This document shows, in pieces, positions 8,787 through 18,293 of a stretch of 64,000 bases of DNA. Every line of letters begins with the position of its first letter. Within the stretch, counting starts at the first letter, position 1. Source of the DNA: Roseburia sp. (GTDB lineage: Bacteria; Bacillota_A; Clostridia; Lachnospirales; Lachnospiraceae); NCBI GenBank assembly GCA_019411365.1, contig DXQT01000005.1, forward strand, positions 45,327-109,326. Direction: 5' to 3'. The notes under the pieces were generated by a model that was not told the DNA's origin, did not search any database, and saw nothing but the letters and a program-made list of their open reading frames with translations. A program made the translations under genes and the position numbers.

Positions 8787-8908
8787 AATTCATAGGAAAT
8801 TACATCCTATGAATTAAAAAGCCCTCCGGGCGGGATGCGCATCTCGCGGAGTAGAAGTTAGCTGTAAACAGCACCGCTCGAGCGCGAAAGAGTCGCAAGC
8901 GACTCTTT
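8782..8908. repeat. Inverted repeats between the T-box and cstA
   Basis: TTTTTAATTCATAGGA (8782-8797) and TCCTATGAATTAAAAA (8805-8820) form a perfect 16-bp stem with a 7-base loop that reuses the terminator T-run. A second stem, AAAGAGTC/GACTCTTT with loop GCAAGC, lies at 8887-8908, with GC-rich sequence between. The rest of the gap up to 9027 has no gene. It may be an intergenic palindromic repeat or extra leader control. Confidence 0.5.
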
Positions 8909-8996
8909 GTTCTTTATGACAATAGAATGTTTGCAGAGCAGCAATTTATTGTCATGAGTAAAAAATTGCACTGAAAATTGTTTATCTGAAAAAAAG

Positions 8997-9030
8997 AAAG
9001 GAGTTGTCTGCAATCTGCAGACGGTAAATG
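8997..9030 (+). promoter_or_regulatory. Ribosome site separated from the cstA start by a hairpin
   Basis: AAAGGAG lies at 8997-9003, 24 bases before ATG 9028, which is too far for normal initiation. The gap contains GTCTGCA (9006-9012) and TGCAGAC (9016-9022), a perfect 7-bp hairpin. Folding it brings the effective spacing to about 7 bases. Confidence 0.5.
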
Positions 9031-10719
9031 GTTATGAATGGATTAGTAATTGTTTTAATCGGTATTGTAGCGCTTTCGGCAGGATATCTGCTGTATGGAA
9101 GATGGCTTGCAAAAAAATGGGGGATCGACCCAAAGGCAAAGACACCTGCCTACACACATGAGGATGGGCAGGATTATGTACCGTCATCAAAATTTACCGT
9201 ATTTTCACATCAGTTTTCATCCATTGCAGGAGCAGGACCTGTCACCGGACCGATCTTGGCATCCGTGTTTGGCTGGGTACCGGTTCTGTTGTGGCTGATC
9301 ATCGGTGGATTATTCTTTGGTGCTGTGCAGGATTTTGGCGCACTGTATGCATCTGTCAAGAATGAAGGAAAATCGATGGGAATGATCATCGAAAAATACA
9401 TCGGTAAGACAGGGCGTAAATTGTTTATGCTGTTCTGCTGGCTGTTTACACTGCTTGTTATCGCAGCATTCACGGATATGGTAGCCGGAACATTTAATGG
9501 TGTCGGACTTGACAGCGCAGAAACCGCTTATGCAAACTCAGCAGCAGCTTCCATTTCCATGCTGTTTATCGTGGTAGCTGTTATCTTCGGTGTGATTCAG
9601 AAACATGTTGGAAAAATGAACGAGTGGGTCAAAGCGGTCGTTGCAATCGCTCTTTTGGTTGCAATGTTTGCAGTTGGTATGAAACTTCCAATCTATGCTT
9701 CAAAGACAGCATGGATCTACATCATCATGGCATACTTATTCCTTGCATCCGTACTTCCGATGTGGCTTTTAATGCAGCCTAGAGATTACATGACAACATT
9801 TATGCTGCTCGGTATGATCATCGGTGCAGTTGTTGGTGTTGTTGTTGCACATCCGCAGATGCAGTTAAATGCATTTAATGGTTTCAATGTAAATGGAAGT
9901 GGATTATTCCCGACATTATTTGTAACGATCGCATGTGGTGCAGTTTCCGGTTTCCACAGTCTTGTATCTTCCGGAACTTCCTCAAAGACGGTCAGCAATG
10001 AAAAAGATATGCCGATGATCGGTTATGGTGCAATGGTAGTGGAGTCATTACTTGGTATCGTGGCACTTGTCGTTGTTGGAGCAGTCGCAGTTGGTGGAAC
10101 AAAACCGGAAGGAACACCGTTTGCAATCTTCTCTTCCGGTGTTGCAGGGTTCTTAGAGAAACTTGGTGTACCGGTTCAGGTTGCAACCGTATTTATGACC
10201 ATGTGTGTATCGGCACTTGCACTTACCTCACTTGACTCCGTGGCAAGAATCGGACGTATGTCTTTCCAGGAACTGTTTTACGGTGAAAGCACAGATCCGA
10301 AACAGATGACACCGGCACAGCGTGTACTGACAAATAAATATTTTGCAACTGTGATCACATTATTCTTTGGATATCTTTTGACACTTGGCGGATACAGCAA
10401 TGTATGGCCGCTGTTTGGATCTGCGAACCAGCTGCTTGCTGCTATGGTACTGATCGCACTGGCTGTATTCTTAAAGACGACGGGAAGAACCGGATGGACA
10501 CTTTACATACCGATGTTTGTGATGTTAGCAGTTACATTTACCGCACTGGTACAGAAAACAATTGCTCTGGCAGCAAATATTGCGGCACACAACGCAACAT
10601 TCTTAGTAGATGGATTACAGCTGATCGTTGCACTTCTTCTTATGATATTAGGTGTTCTGGTTGCGTACAGCTGCTTAAAGAAATTGTTTACAACAACGAA
10701 AAATTCGGAACAGAAATAA
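9028..10719 (+). CDS. cstA: Carbon starvation protein CstA family transporter
   Basis: A 563-residue polytopic membrane protein of the CstA family, peptide or pyruvate transporters induced at starvation in enterobacteria. It has about 16 hydrophobic segments. Family marks include SSKFTVFSHQFSSIAGAGPVTGPILA near the N-terminus, FGAVQDFGALYASVKNEGKSMG, the GFHSLVSSGTSSKT loop and SLDSVARIGR. It is shorter than E. coli CstA (~700) and fits the Firmicutes form. The T-box in its leader suggests that amino acid supply controls it, which fits uptake of peptides or amino acids; the substrate is inferred. Confidence 0.92.
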   Translation: MVMNGLVIVLIGIVALSAGYLLYGRWLAKKWGIDPKAKTPAYTHEDGQDYVPSSKFTVFSHQFSSIAGAGPVTGPILASVFGWVPVLLWLIIGGLFFGAVQDFGALYASVKNEGKSMGMIIEKYIGKTGRKLFMLFCWLFTLLVIAAFTDMVAGTFNGVGLDSAETAYANSAAASISMLFIVVAVIFGVIQKHVGKMNEWVKAVVAIALLVAMFAVGMKLPIYASKTAWIYIIMAYLFLASVLPMWLLMQPRDYMTTFMLLGMIIGAVVGVVVAHPQMQLNAFNGFNVNGSGLFPTLFVTIACGAVSGFHSLVSSGTSSKTVSNEKDMPMIGYGAMVVESLLGIVALVVVGAVAVGGTKPEGTPFAIFSSGVAGFLEKLGVPVQVATVFMTMCVSALALTSLDSVARIGRMSFQELFYGESTDPKQMTPAQRVLTNKYFATVITLFFGYLLTLGGYSNVWPLFGSANQLLAAMVLIALAVFLKTTGRTGWTLYIPMFVMLAVTFTALVQKTIALAANIAAHNATFLVDGLQLIVALLLMILGVLVAYSCLKKLFTTTKNSEQK

Positions 10720-10813
10720 AAGCTAAGATCAGTATTTCTTGAAATATTACACCATGTTTGATATACTGTTCGCGTATATTTTTTCAATATATGGAAATGA
10801 ATATGGGTGTAAA

Positions 10814-11479
10814 ATGATTAAGAAAATAGATATTCTTGGAATACAACTGGACAATTACACAGTGCGGGAAGCAATCATGCGCGTGGAAGCCTGGTATGAT
10901 AATAACATGTTAAATGTGATTGAGATGGTTTCCATGCAGATGCTGACTGAGTCAGAATCAGATCCTGTGTTAAAAGAGGTTATTTCTTCTCTTGATCTGG
11001 CAGTGATCGGAGAAAAAGGCATTCTGCAGGCGGCTGGAGTCGATACGATGCAGCGGATCCGCGAGACAGAAGAAAATGATTTTTCAGATGAATTTTTGAA
11101 ACGTGTGGAGCGCAACCGCAAATCTGTTTTTATTATTGGAGAGACACAGGGAGCTGTTGATGAATTTACACAGGAACTCAGAGAGGAATACCCGAAACTG
11201 GTGTTAGCAGGGGCGGCGGCAACGGAAAACTGTGTCGGAGATCTCGAGGGTGTGATCAATGAAATGAATGCGGCGACGCCGGATGTGATCATTTCAATCA
11301 TTCCATCTCCGGGACAGGAACATTTTCTTGTGGAACACCGCGACAAGATCAATGCCAATTTATGGTATGGAATCGGCGGATTTGAGGTTCACCGGAAAAG
11401 ATCGAGAATCAAAGGTTTTTTCTGGAATCTGATCCACCGTGTCAGATTAAAAAACAGTATTGAAAAATATGAAAGCTGA
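10814..11479 (+). CDS. WecG/TagA/CpsF family glycosyltransferase
   Basis: A 222-residue protein of glycosyltransferase family 26, whose members transfer ManNAc or similar sugars onto lipid-linked intermediates for teichoic acid or polysaccharide synthesis. Visible family features are IDILGIQLDNYTVREAI at the start, the VFIIGETQGAVDEFTQELREEYPKL block, the DVIISIIPSPGQEHFL block and the C-terminal LWYGIGGFEVHRKRSRIKGFFW. It is divergent, so the sugar is unknown. I chose ATG 10814 over the upstream in-frame ATG 10739 because the extra residues are unlike the family. The YitT gene follows after 8 bases. Confidence 0.75.
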   Translation: MIKKIDILGIQLDNYTVREAIMRVEAWYDNNMLNVIEMVSMQMLTESESDPVLKEVISSLDLAVIGEKGILQAAGVDTMQRIRETEENDFSDEFLKRVERNRKSVFIIGETQGAVDEFTQELREEYPKLVLAGAAATENCVGDLEGVINEMNAATPDVIISIIPSPGQEHFLVEHRDKINANLWYGIGGFEVHRKRSRIKGFFWNLIHRVRLKNSIEKYES

Positions 11480-11487
11480 GGTTCGGT

Positions 11488-12363
11488 ATGCAGAAGTTTT
11501 TTTATAAGAGATCTCCGGTCTGGGATTATATCCTCATGCTTGTGGGAACCGCACTTATTGCAGTAAGTATTCAGTGCGTGTATGATCCGGTCAGCATGGT
11601 AACAGGAGGTTTTACCGGTCTTGCGATCATTATCAAAGATGTGACAGGGTATCTGATTCCGGGTGGAATTCCTCTGTGGCTGACGAACCTTGCACTCAAT
11701 GTGCCGCTTTTTTTGGCAGCTTTAAAGATCAAAGGAAAACGTTTTATATGGAGAACGATCGTTGGAACATTGTTACTTTCTCTCTGGCTCTATATACTGC
11801 CGCTTGTGGATCTTACCGATGGTGATTATGTACTTGCAGCAATTTTTGGCGGCTGTATCGGCGGTGTCGGAATGGGCCTTGTACTGCTTGCAAAATCAAC
11901 AACCGGTGGAACAGAGATGGTCGCGACGCTGATCCAGCATTATTATAAACATTATTCTGTGGTGCAGATCATACAGTTTTTAGATGGTGCAGTCGTAGTT
12001 GCCGGATTATTTGTATTTGGTGTACACGCAGTATTGTATGCGATCGTTGCGATCTTTGTGACGAGCAAGGTATCAGATGCACTGATGGAAGGCTTGAAAT
12101 TCTCAAAAGCAGCATTTATCATTACGGATCACTATGAACAGGTGGCAAAACGTATCATGACAGAGTTAGAACGCGGTGTTACAGGACTTCGGGCAAAGGG
12201 CATGTATTCCGGTGCAGAAAAATGTATGCTTTACTGCGTAGTATCCAAAAAAGAGATTGTGCAGGTAAAAGAGATCGTAAGGGAAGTAGATCCGGATGCG
12301 TTTGTGATCGTTTCCGATGCGCGGGAAGTGCTCGGTGAAGGATTTCAGGAACAGATGTCATAA
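11488..12363 (+). CDS. YitT family membrane protein
   Basis: A 291-residue integral membrane protein with about five to six hydrophobic segments in the first 190 residues (YitT_membrane domain) and a C-terminal cytoplasmic DUF2179 domain (AFIITDHYEQVAKRIMTELERGVTGLRAKGMYSG). The family is widespread in Firmicutes, often in several copies, without firm function. It is probably cotranscribed with the preceding glycosyltransferase gene and is followed by a terminator. Confidence 0.88.
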   Translation: MQKFFYKRSPVWDYILMLVGTALIAVSIQCVYDPVSMVTGGFTGLAIIIKDVTGYLIPGGIPLWLTNLALNVPLFLAALKIKGKRFIWRTIVGTLLLSLWLYILPLVDLTDGDYVLAAIFGGCIGGVGMGLVLLAKSTTGGTEMVATLIQHYYKHYSVVQIIQFLDGAVVVAGLFVFGVHAVLYAIVAIFVTSKVSDALMEGLKFSKAAFIITDHYEQVAKRIMTELERGVTGLRAKGMYSGAEKCMLYCVVSKKEIVQVKEIVREVDPDAFVIVSDAREVLGEGFQEQMS

Positions 12364-12420
12364 ATTTTTTCTTTGTGAACTATGTACACTGTAAAAAATA
12401 GGAAAAAAGCAGCATACATT

Positions 12421-12461
12421 GAGGAAGTGCATAAAAAATATGCATTTCCTCTTTCTTTTTT
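12421..12461 (+). terminator. Terminator after the YitT gene
   Basis: GAGGAAGTGCAT pairs with ATGCATTTCCTC (one G-T pair) and is followed by TTTCTTTTTTT. Confidence 0.83.
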
Positions 12462-12655
12462 TGCTGTTTTGCATTAAAATAGAATCTAGGTATTTTTGAG
12501 TGGGGACAATGGGTATATTTTTATTGTGAAAGTTGCCCATGCGTGCAATGGAGGTTATGCACTGTGGCATAGGATCATTCGGACAGCTGACAGCTGCAGC
12601 AACCTGATTTGCCGGGTGTGTTTCAAATGAAACGAAGATAGAAGGAGTGGAGCTT

Positions 12656-13744
12656 ATGATTTCAAATCAGATACTTCAAAATACGATTGACGGGTTAAAA
12701 GGGATTACCCGCATTGATTTATGCATTATCGATGTAGAGGGGAAGGTGCTGGCTGCTACATTTCCGGAAGCAGACAAATATATGGAGCCGGCGCTTGCAT
12801 TTGTGGAATCTCCTGCAGACAGCCAGGTTGTAAACGGCTATCAGTTTTTTAAGGTGTTTGACGATCATCAGTTAGAATATATCCTGCTTGCCAATGGCGA
12901 CAGTGATGATGTCTATATGGTGGGTAAAATTGCCAGTTTCCAGATCCAGAATCTTCTGGTAGCATATAAAGAGAGATTTGATAAAGACAACTTTATCAAG
13001 AACCTGCTTTTGGATAACCTGCTTTTAGTTGATATTTATAACCGTGCAAAAAAGCTGCATATCGATACAGAGGTCAGACGTGTTGTGTTTATCGTGGAGA
13101 CCAACCGCGACAAAGACGGCAATGAACTGGAGCGCATCCGTGGCATTTTCGGTGGAAAGACCAAAGATTTTGTCACAGCAGTGGATGAGAAAAATATCAT
13201 TGTTGTAAAAGAAGTAGGGGAGAATGAAGGATACGAGGAGATGAATAAGACCGCAGAGGTCATTGTGAATCTGTTCCGCTCTGATTCGGACAGCGATGTG
13301 CATGTGGCATATGGTACGATCGTCGGAGAGATCAAGGAAGTATCACGTTCTTATAAAGAAGCAAGAATGGCACTTGACGTAGGGAAGATCTTTTTTGAAG
13401 AAAAAGATGTCATCGCTTACTCAACACTTGGAATCGGACGTTTGATTTATCAGCTCCCGATCCCGCTCTGTAAGATGTTTATCAAGGAGATCTTTGACGG
13501 GAAATCACCGGATGAGTTCGATGAGGAGACACTTACAACGATCAATAAGTTCTTTGAGAACAGTCTGAATGTTTCAGAGACTTCCAGACAGCTTTATATC
13601 CACCGTAACACGCTGGTATATCGTCTGGACAAGCTGCAGAAGGCAACCGGACTTGATCTGCGTGTGTTTGAAGATGCTATTACATTTAAGATCGCACTTA
13701 TGGTAGTAAAATATATGAAGTACATGGAGTCATTGGACTACTAG
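12656..13744 (+). CDS. PucR/CdaR-type transcriptional regulator
   Basis: A 362-residue DNA-binding regulator. The N-terminal sensor-like region (about 1-130) resembles the sugar-diacid recognition domain of CdaR. A central GGDEF-like domain follows, and the C-terminal PucR helix-turn-helix reads FFENSLNVSETSRQLYIHRN then TLVYRLDKLQKATGLDLR. GAAGGAG at 12641-12647 supports ATG 12656 rather than GTG 12647. It lies 15 bases ahead of ftsE, so it may share a transcript with the division genes. The ligand is not deducible. Confidence 0.8.
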   Translation: MISNQILQNTIDGLKGITRIDLCIIDVEGKVLAATFPEADKYMEPALAFVESPADSQVVNGYQFFKVFDDHQLEYILLANGDSDDVYMVGKIASFQIQNLLVAYKERFDKDNFIKNLLLDNLLLVDIYNRAKKLHIDTEVRRVVFIVETNRDKDGNELERIRGIFGGKTKDFVTAVDEKNIIVVKEVGENEGYEEMNKTAEVIVNLFRSDSDSDVHVAYGTIVGEIKEVSRSYKEARMALDVGKIFFEEKDVIAYSTLGIGRLIYQLPIPLCKMFIKEIFDGKSPDEFDEETLTTINKFFENSLNVSETSRQLYIHRNTLVYRLDKLQKATGLDLRVFEDAITFKIALMVVKYMKYMESLDY

Positions 13745-13759
13745 AAATGGAGAAGCACT

Positions 13760-14518
13760 ATGATTAAGTTAGAACATGTCAGCAAGTCGTACTCCGCGGG
13801 AATACCTGCGCTTAATGACGTGAGTCTTAACATTGAGGAAGGAGAATTTGTATTCATCGTCGGGGACAGTGGTTCTGGAAAATCTACGCTGATCAAGCTT
13901 TTGTTGAAGGAACTTGAACCGACGGAGGGTACGATCACGATAAACGGTCAGAAATTAAATAAGATCAGGCGAAGACAAATCCCGAAATTCCGTCGTAAGA
14001 TCGGCGTGGTATTTCAGGATTTCCGCTTGTTAAAGGACCGCAATATTTACGATAATGTCGCATTTGCCCAAAAGGTCATCGGAGAGTCCACACGTTCCAT
14101 CAAAAAGAATGTACCACTGATGCTTTCCATGGTAGGACTGGCAGCAAAGTATCGTTCTTATCCCAAACAGTTATCCGGTGGTGAGCAGCAGAGAGTTGCA
14201 ATCGCAAGGGCACTGATCAATAAGCCAAAGATCCTGCTTGCGGATGAGCCGACCGGTAATCTCGATAACAATAATGCCTGGGAGATCATGAAACTGATGG
14301 AGGAGATCAATAACAATGGCACAACGGTTGTCGTTGTTACACATAACCTTGAAATCGTAAAAGCCATGAACAAACGTGTCATCACCATGCAAAAGGGTGT
14401 GATCGTGGATGACAGTGATACAGCCAGCAGTATTGTGACAGGCGATAATGCCATCAGCCGCAGCCTGACTGAGCGTGATGTATTAAAACGCGAGGGGGAC
14501 TACGATTATGAGGATTAG
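13760..14518 (+). CDS. ftsE: Cell division ATP-binding protein FtsE
   Basis: ABC ATPase that partners with FtsX at the membrane and drives activation of septal peptidoglycan hydrolases. The 252-residue protein has Walker A GDSGSGKST (about 35-43), the ABC signature LSGGEQQRVAIARAL, Walker B ILLADEP and the FtsE-typical opening MIKLEHVSKSYSAG. It carries about 25 extra residues at the C-terminus compared with E. coli FtsE. It overlaps ftsX by 11 bases. Confidence 0.96.
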   Translation: MIKLEHVSKSYSAGIPALNDVSLNIEEGEFVFIVGDSGSGKSTLIKLLLKELEPTEGTITINGQKLNKIRRRQIPKFRRKIGVVFQDFRLLKDRNIYDNVAFAQKVIGESTRSIKKNVPLMLSMVGLAAKYRSYPKQLSGGEQQRVAIARALINKPKILLADEPTGNLDNNNAWEIMKLMEEINNNGTTVVVVTHNLEIVKAMNKRVITMQKGVIVDDSDTASSIVTGDNAISRSLTERDVLKREGDYDYED

Positions 14519-15416
14519 TACTTTTTTCTATACGATTAAACAGGGACTTGTCAACATCTGGAAAAATAAAATGTTTTCGCTTGCATCCATAGCGACGATG
14601 ACGGCCTGTATTTTTCTGTTTGGTCTGTTCTATTCGATCGTGACCAACTTCCAGGCGATGGTAAAGGATGCGGAATCCGGTGTTGCAGTCACAGTATTTT
14701 TTGATGCGGGCATCTCAGAACAGCGCATTGAGGAAATCGGTGATCTGATCAAGCAGCGTGTTGAGGTATCACATTGCGAATATACATCTGCAGATGAAGC
14801 GTGGGAAAGTTTTAAAGATGTTTATTTTGATGGAAATGAAGATGCTGCTTCAAGTTTTGCAGGCGATAATCCGCTTGCCAATTCAGCAAGCTATTCCATT
14901 TATATGAATGATATATCAATGCAGAGTACGCTGGTAACTTATTTAGAGTCTATAGATGGAATCCGTTCAGTAAAGCAGTCGGAGATGGTTGCGCACACAC
15001 TGACCGATTTTAACAGTCTGATCGGTTATATTTCCGCGGGTATCATTCTGATCCTGCTCGGTGTTGCGGTCTTCCTGATCAGCAATACGATTACAGTCGG
15101 TATTTCCGTGCGCCGTGAAGAGATCGGTATCATGAAACTGATCGGTGCGACAGATTATTTTGTCCGGGCACCGTTTGTTGTTGAGGGAATTGTGATCGGA
15201 CTGATCGGAGCGGCGATCCCGCTTGGCATTTTGTATGTTTTATATGAGAAGATCATATTATATATTGGAGATAAGTTTAAATTTATCAGCAATATGATCC
15301 AGTTTTTAAGTGTGGACCAGGTATTCCACACATTGGTTCCTGTGGCACTGTTACTTGGTGTTGGTATTGGATTTATTGGAAGCCGGATTACGATCCGCAA
15401 ACATTTAAAGGTATGA
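14508..15416 (+). CDS. ftsX: Cell division protein FtsX
   Basis: A 302-residue permease-like partner of FtsE. It has one N-terminal membrane segment (about 22-45), an extracellular domain of about 115 residues that binds the hydrolase cofactor, then three more membrane segments. The conserved VGISVRREEIGIMKLIGATDYFVRAPFVVEG block lies between segments 2 and 3. It overlaps ftsE at its start and the M23 hydrolase gene at its end (ATGA overlap), indicating translational coupling. Confidence 0.96.
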   Translation: MRISTFFYTIKQGLVNIWKNKMFSLASIATMTACIFLFGLFYSIVTNFQAMVKDAESGVAVTVFFDAGISEQRIEEIGDLIKQRVEVSHCEYTSADEAWESFKDVYFDGNEDAASSFAGDNPLANSASYSIYMNDISMQSTLVTYLESIDGIRSVKQSEMVAHTLTDFNSLIGYISAGIILILLGVAVFLISNTITVGISVRREEIGIMKLIGATDYFVRAPFVVEGIVIGLIGAAIPLGILYVLYEKIILYIGDKFKFISNMIQFLSVDQVFHTLVPVALLLGVGIGFIGSRITIRKHLKV

Positions 15417-16678
15417 TAATTAATAAAAGGCAATGGATACACAGGATAACGGCGGTATTGCTTATTGTGATGACCGGCATGGCTGCCACAGTGCAGATGA
15501 CGTCAGCAGCAGAAAACAGCAGCGCAAAGAAAAGTGAAAATACATCCACTTCTTTAAAAGAGGCACAGCAGGAAAAAGCGGCTTTGGAAAAAGCTCTGGA
15601 AAAGGCAAAACAGACGATAAACGAGCTAAAAGAGTCCAAGGGAGATGTGCAGGCAAAAGTAAATGATCTGAATACGCAGCTCATGAATATTTCGAGCCGG
15701 ATCACAGCTTTAGAAAACCAGCTTGCACAGAAAAATCAGGAGCTGACAGAGAAGAAGGATCAGATCGAGGACACAAAAGACCAGCTTGAAGATGCAAAAA
15801 AGCAGGAAGAGCAGCAGTATGCGGACATGAAAGTGCGCATACAGTTTATGTATGAGAATGCACAGGAGTCTTACTTTGAGGCACTTTTTGATTCGGAAAG
15901 TTTTTCGGATTTTTTAAATTCTGCTGAGTATATCATACAGATCCAGGAATATGACCGGAAAAAGCTAAAGGAATATCAGGAGACGGTTGCCTATATTGAC
16001 GGCGTGGAACAGCAGTTAGAAGAAGACTATGCCACGTTAGAGGAAATGAAAAAAGAAGTGGAGCAGGAGAAAGCCTCTGTGGAGCAGGAAAAGGCTTCAG
16101 TTGCAGCGCTTATGAAGCAGCGGGAGACGGAACTTGCCGGAATTGAGGGAAACATTGATTCTGCACAGAGCGACGCGGATTATTATGCTGCGGAGATTCA
16201 GGCGCAGGAGGAGATCATTGCCGAGATCAGGCGCATTGAGGCAGAGAAGGCTGCTGCCGGTAAACAGGATAACCATTATACCGGAGGTGTGTTTACCTGG
16301 CCGTGTCCGAGCAGTACGCGTGTGACCAGTGATTATGGAACGCGTGTGTCGCCGATGGGAGGCGCTTCTTCCAATCATAAAGGAATTGACATCGGTGCGT
16401 CCGGAGGCGCTGCGATCGTGGCTGCGGCGGATGGAACGGTTACGACTGCGGCTTACAGCAGTGCTGCCGGTAACTATGTGATGATCGATCATGGCGGCGG
16501 ATTGTATACCGTATATATGCATGCATCTGCACTTCTTGTTTCGCCTGGACAGACGGTTTCAGCAGGACAGACGATCGCACAGGTCGGAAGTACCGGTATT
16601 TCTACTGGAAATCATTTACACTTTGGTGTATCATTAAACGGAAGCTATGTCAGCCCGTGGAGTTATCTGGGCAGATGA
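15413..16678 (+). CDS. Murein hydrolase (EnvC/PcsB-like coiled coil with M23 peptidase)
   Basis: A 421-residue secreted protein with a signal peptide (MTSAAENSS cleavage region) and a long coiled coil (about 40-270) like EnvC and PcsB, the partners pulled open by FtsEX. A C-terminal M23 metallopeptidase domain follows. Metal-ligand motifs HKGID and HLHFG are intact, so it is probably itself active, unlike EnvC proteins that lack the ligands. Its start overlaps the ftsX stop, so ftsE-ftsX-hydrolase is one functional unit for septum splitting. Confidence 0.92.
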   Translation: MIINKRQWIHRITAVLLIVMTGMAATVQMTSAAENSSAKKSENTSTSLKEAQQEKAALEKALEKAKQTINELKESKGDVQAKVNDLNTQLMNISSRITALENQLAQKNQELTEKKDQIEDTKDQLEDAKKQEEQQYADMKVRIQFMYENAQESYFEALFDSESFSDFLNSAEYIIQIQEYDRKKLKEYQETVAYIDGVEQQLEEDYATLEEMKKEVEQEKASVEQEKASVAALMKQRETELAGIEGNIDSAQSDADYYAAEIQAQEEIIAEIRRIEAEKAAAGKQDNHYTGGVFTWPCPSSTRVTSDYGTRVSPMGGASSNHKGIDIGASGGAAIVAAADGTVTTAAYSSAAGNYVMIDHGGGLYTVYMHASALLVSPGQTVSAGQTIAQVGSTGISTGNHLHFGVSLNGSYVSPWSYLGR

Positions 16679-16692
16679 TGCGGATGTTTTTG

Positions 16693-16722
16693 GGACTGCC
16701 GCAATGCGCGGTGGTCCTTTTT
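16693..16722 (+). terminator. Terminator after the M23 hydrolase gene
   Basis: GGACTGCCGC pairs with GCGGTGGTCC (G-T pairs allowed) around a 5-base loop, followed by five Ts. Confidence 0.75.
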
Positions 16723-16731
16723 AAATTGGTT

Positions 16732-16805
16732 GGATTTGGGTGTCAAAAGGTGGCTTTTAATTTTGGGATTGTCAAATTGTGAACCACCTTTTGACATCCA
16801 AATCC
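16732..16805. repeat. 22-bp inverted repeat between the hydrolase gene and ctpA
   Basis: The arm at 16732-16753 and its complement at 16784-16805 match at 21 of 22 positions and enclose a 30-base loop. The remaining gap up to 16997 has no gene; near 16946-16975 it contains short repeats of the type AACGGCAGC. The repeat may be a small palindromic mobile repeat or a strong RNA structure. Confidence 0.6.
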
Positions 16806-16997
16806 TTATAAGAGAGTAGGGTTTGTGTAGTAGGACAGCGAATTTTCACATATGAATGATATGATAAGTAATGTGGAGTGTAGTATAAAAGGCAATATAA
16901 AATAAAAATGCGGCTGGTCACACAACAGGTGGGAATAGCGGTGTAAAACGGCAGCAAAAACGGCAGCATAAAAACAGCGCAGGAATGGAGACAGAAT

Positions 16998-18293
16998 ATG
17001 GAAAATAAAAATGAGCAGCAGGTTTCGGAGATTATGCCAGAGCCAATCGAAGAACCGAAGAAAAGCAAAAAAGGACAGATGGCAAAAGGTGTGGCCTGCG
17101 GTATTGCAGGAACGATTTTAGTTGGATTTGTCGCACTGAACGTGGTCACTAAAATAACGGGAACGAAAATTTACATAACGAATGCAACCGCTAAGACAGA
17201 TTCAATACTGGATACAAAAACAGTTCAGAAGATCAATGAACTGAAGGCATACACGGATATGTATTATTATGATAATGTGGATGATACCGAATTAAAAGAT
17301 GGACTGTATGAAGGGATGATCAGCGGGCTTGGAGATAAATATTCCGTCTATTATAATGAGGAAGATTACAAACAGATGCAGGTGAGCACTACCGGACAGT
17401 ATTACGGAATTGGTGCAGGCCTCAGACAGGATCCGGATACCATGGTGGTATCCATTTCAAAAATATATGAGGGAACACCTTCCGATGAAGCCGGACTGCT
17501 TGCAGATGACGTGATCACTTCGGTCGACGGAACAGATGCGACCAGCATGGAAGTGACAGAGCTGGTAAAACTGATCCGTGGCGAGGAGGGAACATCGGTA
17601 CATTTGGAGGTATATCGTCCTTCAACCGGGGAAAATCTGTCCTTTGACGTGGAGCGCAAAAATGTGACACTGCCGAGCGTATCTTCCCAGATGCTTGGTG
17701 ATAACATCGGTTATATTCATATCGATTCTTTTGAAACAGAAACAGCAGACCAGTTTGAAAAAGCTGTGGCAGAATTAGATAGCGAGGGGATGAAAGCGCT
17801 TGTTCTGGATGTGCGCTATAACGGCGGCGGACTTGTTACCGCTGTTGTACAGATTTTAGATGATATTCTTCCTGAGGGTACGGTTGTGTATACAGAGGAT
17901 AAAAATGGTCACCGTGAGACTTATACATCAAGCGGGGATACTTACATGGAGTATCCTCTGGCGGTTCTTATCAATGAGGACAGTGCAAGTGCATCCGAGA
18001 TTTTAGCCGGAGCAATCAAGGACTATGAATATGGAACACTGATCGGAACGACAACATTCGGAAAAGGAATTGTTCAGACCATCTTCCCGCTTGAGGACGG
18101 AGATGCGGTGAAACTTACCACAGCAAAATATTTTACACCGAATGGAAATTATATCCATGGAGTCGGAATTGATCCGGATATTGAACTTGAATATGAATAT
18201 CTCAATCCGGATGGAACAGAATATGATGTGAAATATGACAACCAGATCCAGAAAGCAGTGGAAGTACTCACGGAGGAATTAAGCGGAAAATGA
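16998..18293 (+). CDS. S41 family C-terminal processing protease (CtpA-like)
   Basis: A 431-residue membrane-anchored serine protease that trims or degrades exported proteins. It has a cytoplasmic N-terminus, one membrane segment (about 31-50), a PDZ domain (about 125-215, YGIGAGL to LVKLIRGEEGTSVHLEV) and an S41 catalytic domain with the Ser in NEDSASASEIL and the Lys in TTFGKGIVQT. Relatives control cell-wall hydrolases, which fits the position behind ftsEX and an M23 hydrolase gene. The stop overlaps the VanZ-like gene (ATGA). Confidence 0.92.
   Translation: MENKNEQQVSEIMPEPIEEPKKSKKGQMAKGVACGIAGTILVGFVALNVVTKITGTKIYITNATAKTDSILDTKTVQKINELKAYTDMYYYDNVDDTELKDGLYEGMISGLGDKYSVYYNEEDYKQMQVSTTGQYYGIGAGLRQDPDTMVVSISKIYEGTPSDEAGLLADDVITSVDGTDATSMEVTELVKLIRGEEGTSVHLEVYRPSTGENLSFDVERKNVTLPSVSSQMLGDNIGYIHIDSFETETADQFEKAVAELDSEGMKALVLDVRYNGGGLVTAVVQILDDILPEGTVVYTEDKNGHRETYTSSGDTYMEYPLAVLINEDSASASEILAGAIKDYEYGTLIGTTTFGKGIVQTIFPLEDGDAVKLTTAKYFTPNGNYIHGVGIDPDIELEYEYLNPDGTEYDVKYDNQIQKAVEVLTEELSGK

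Noticed and set aside
8538..8795. An 85-codon open frame ahead of cstA
   Set aside because: It lies across the T-box leader and its terminator, and the peptide is not protein-like for this genome.
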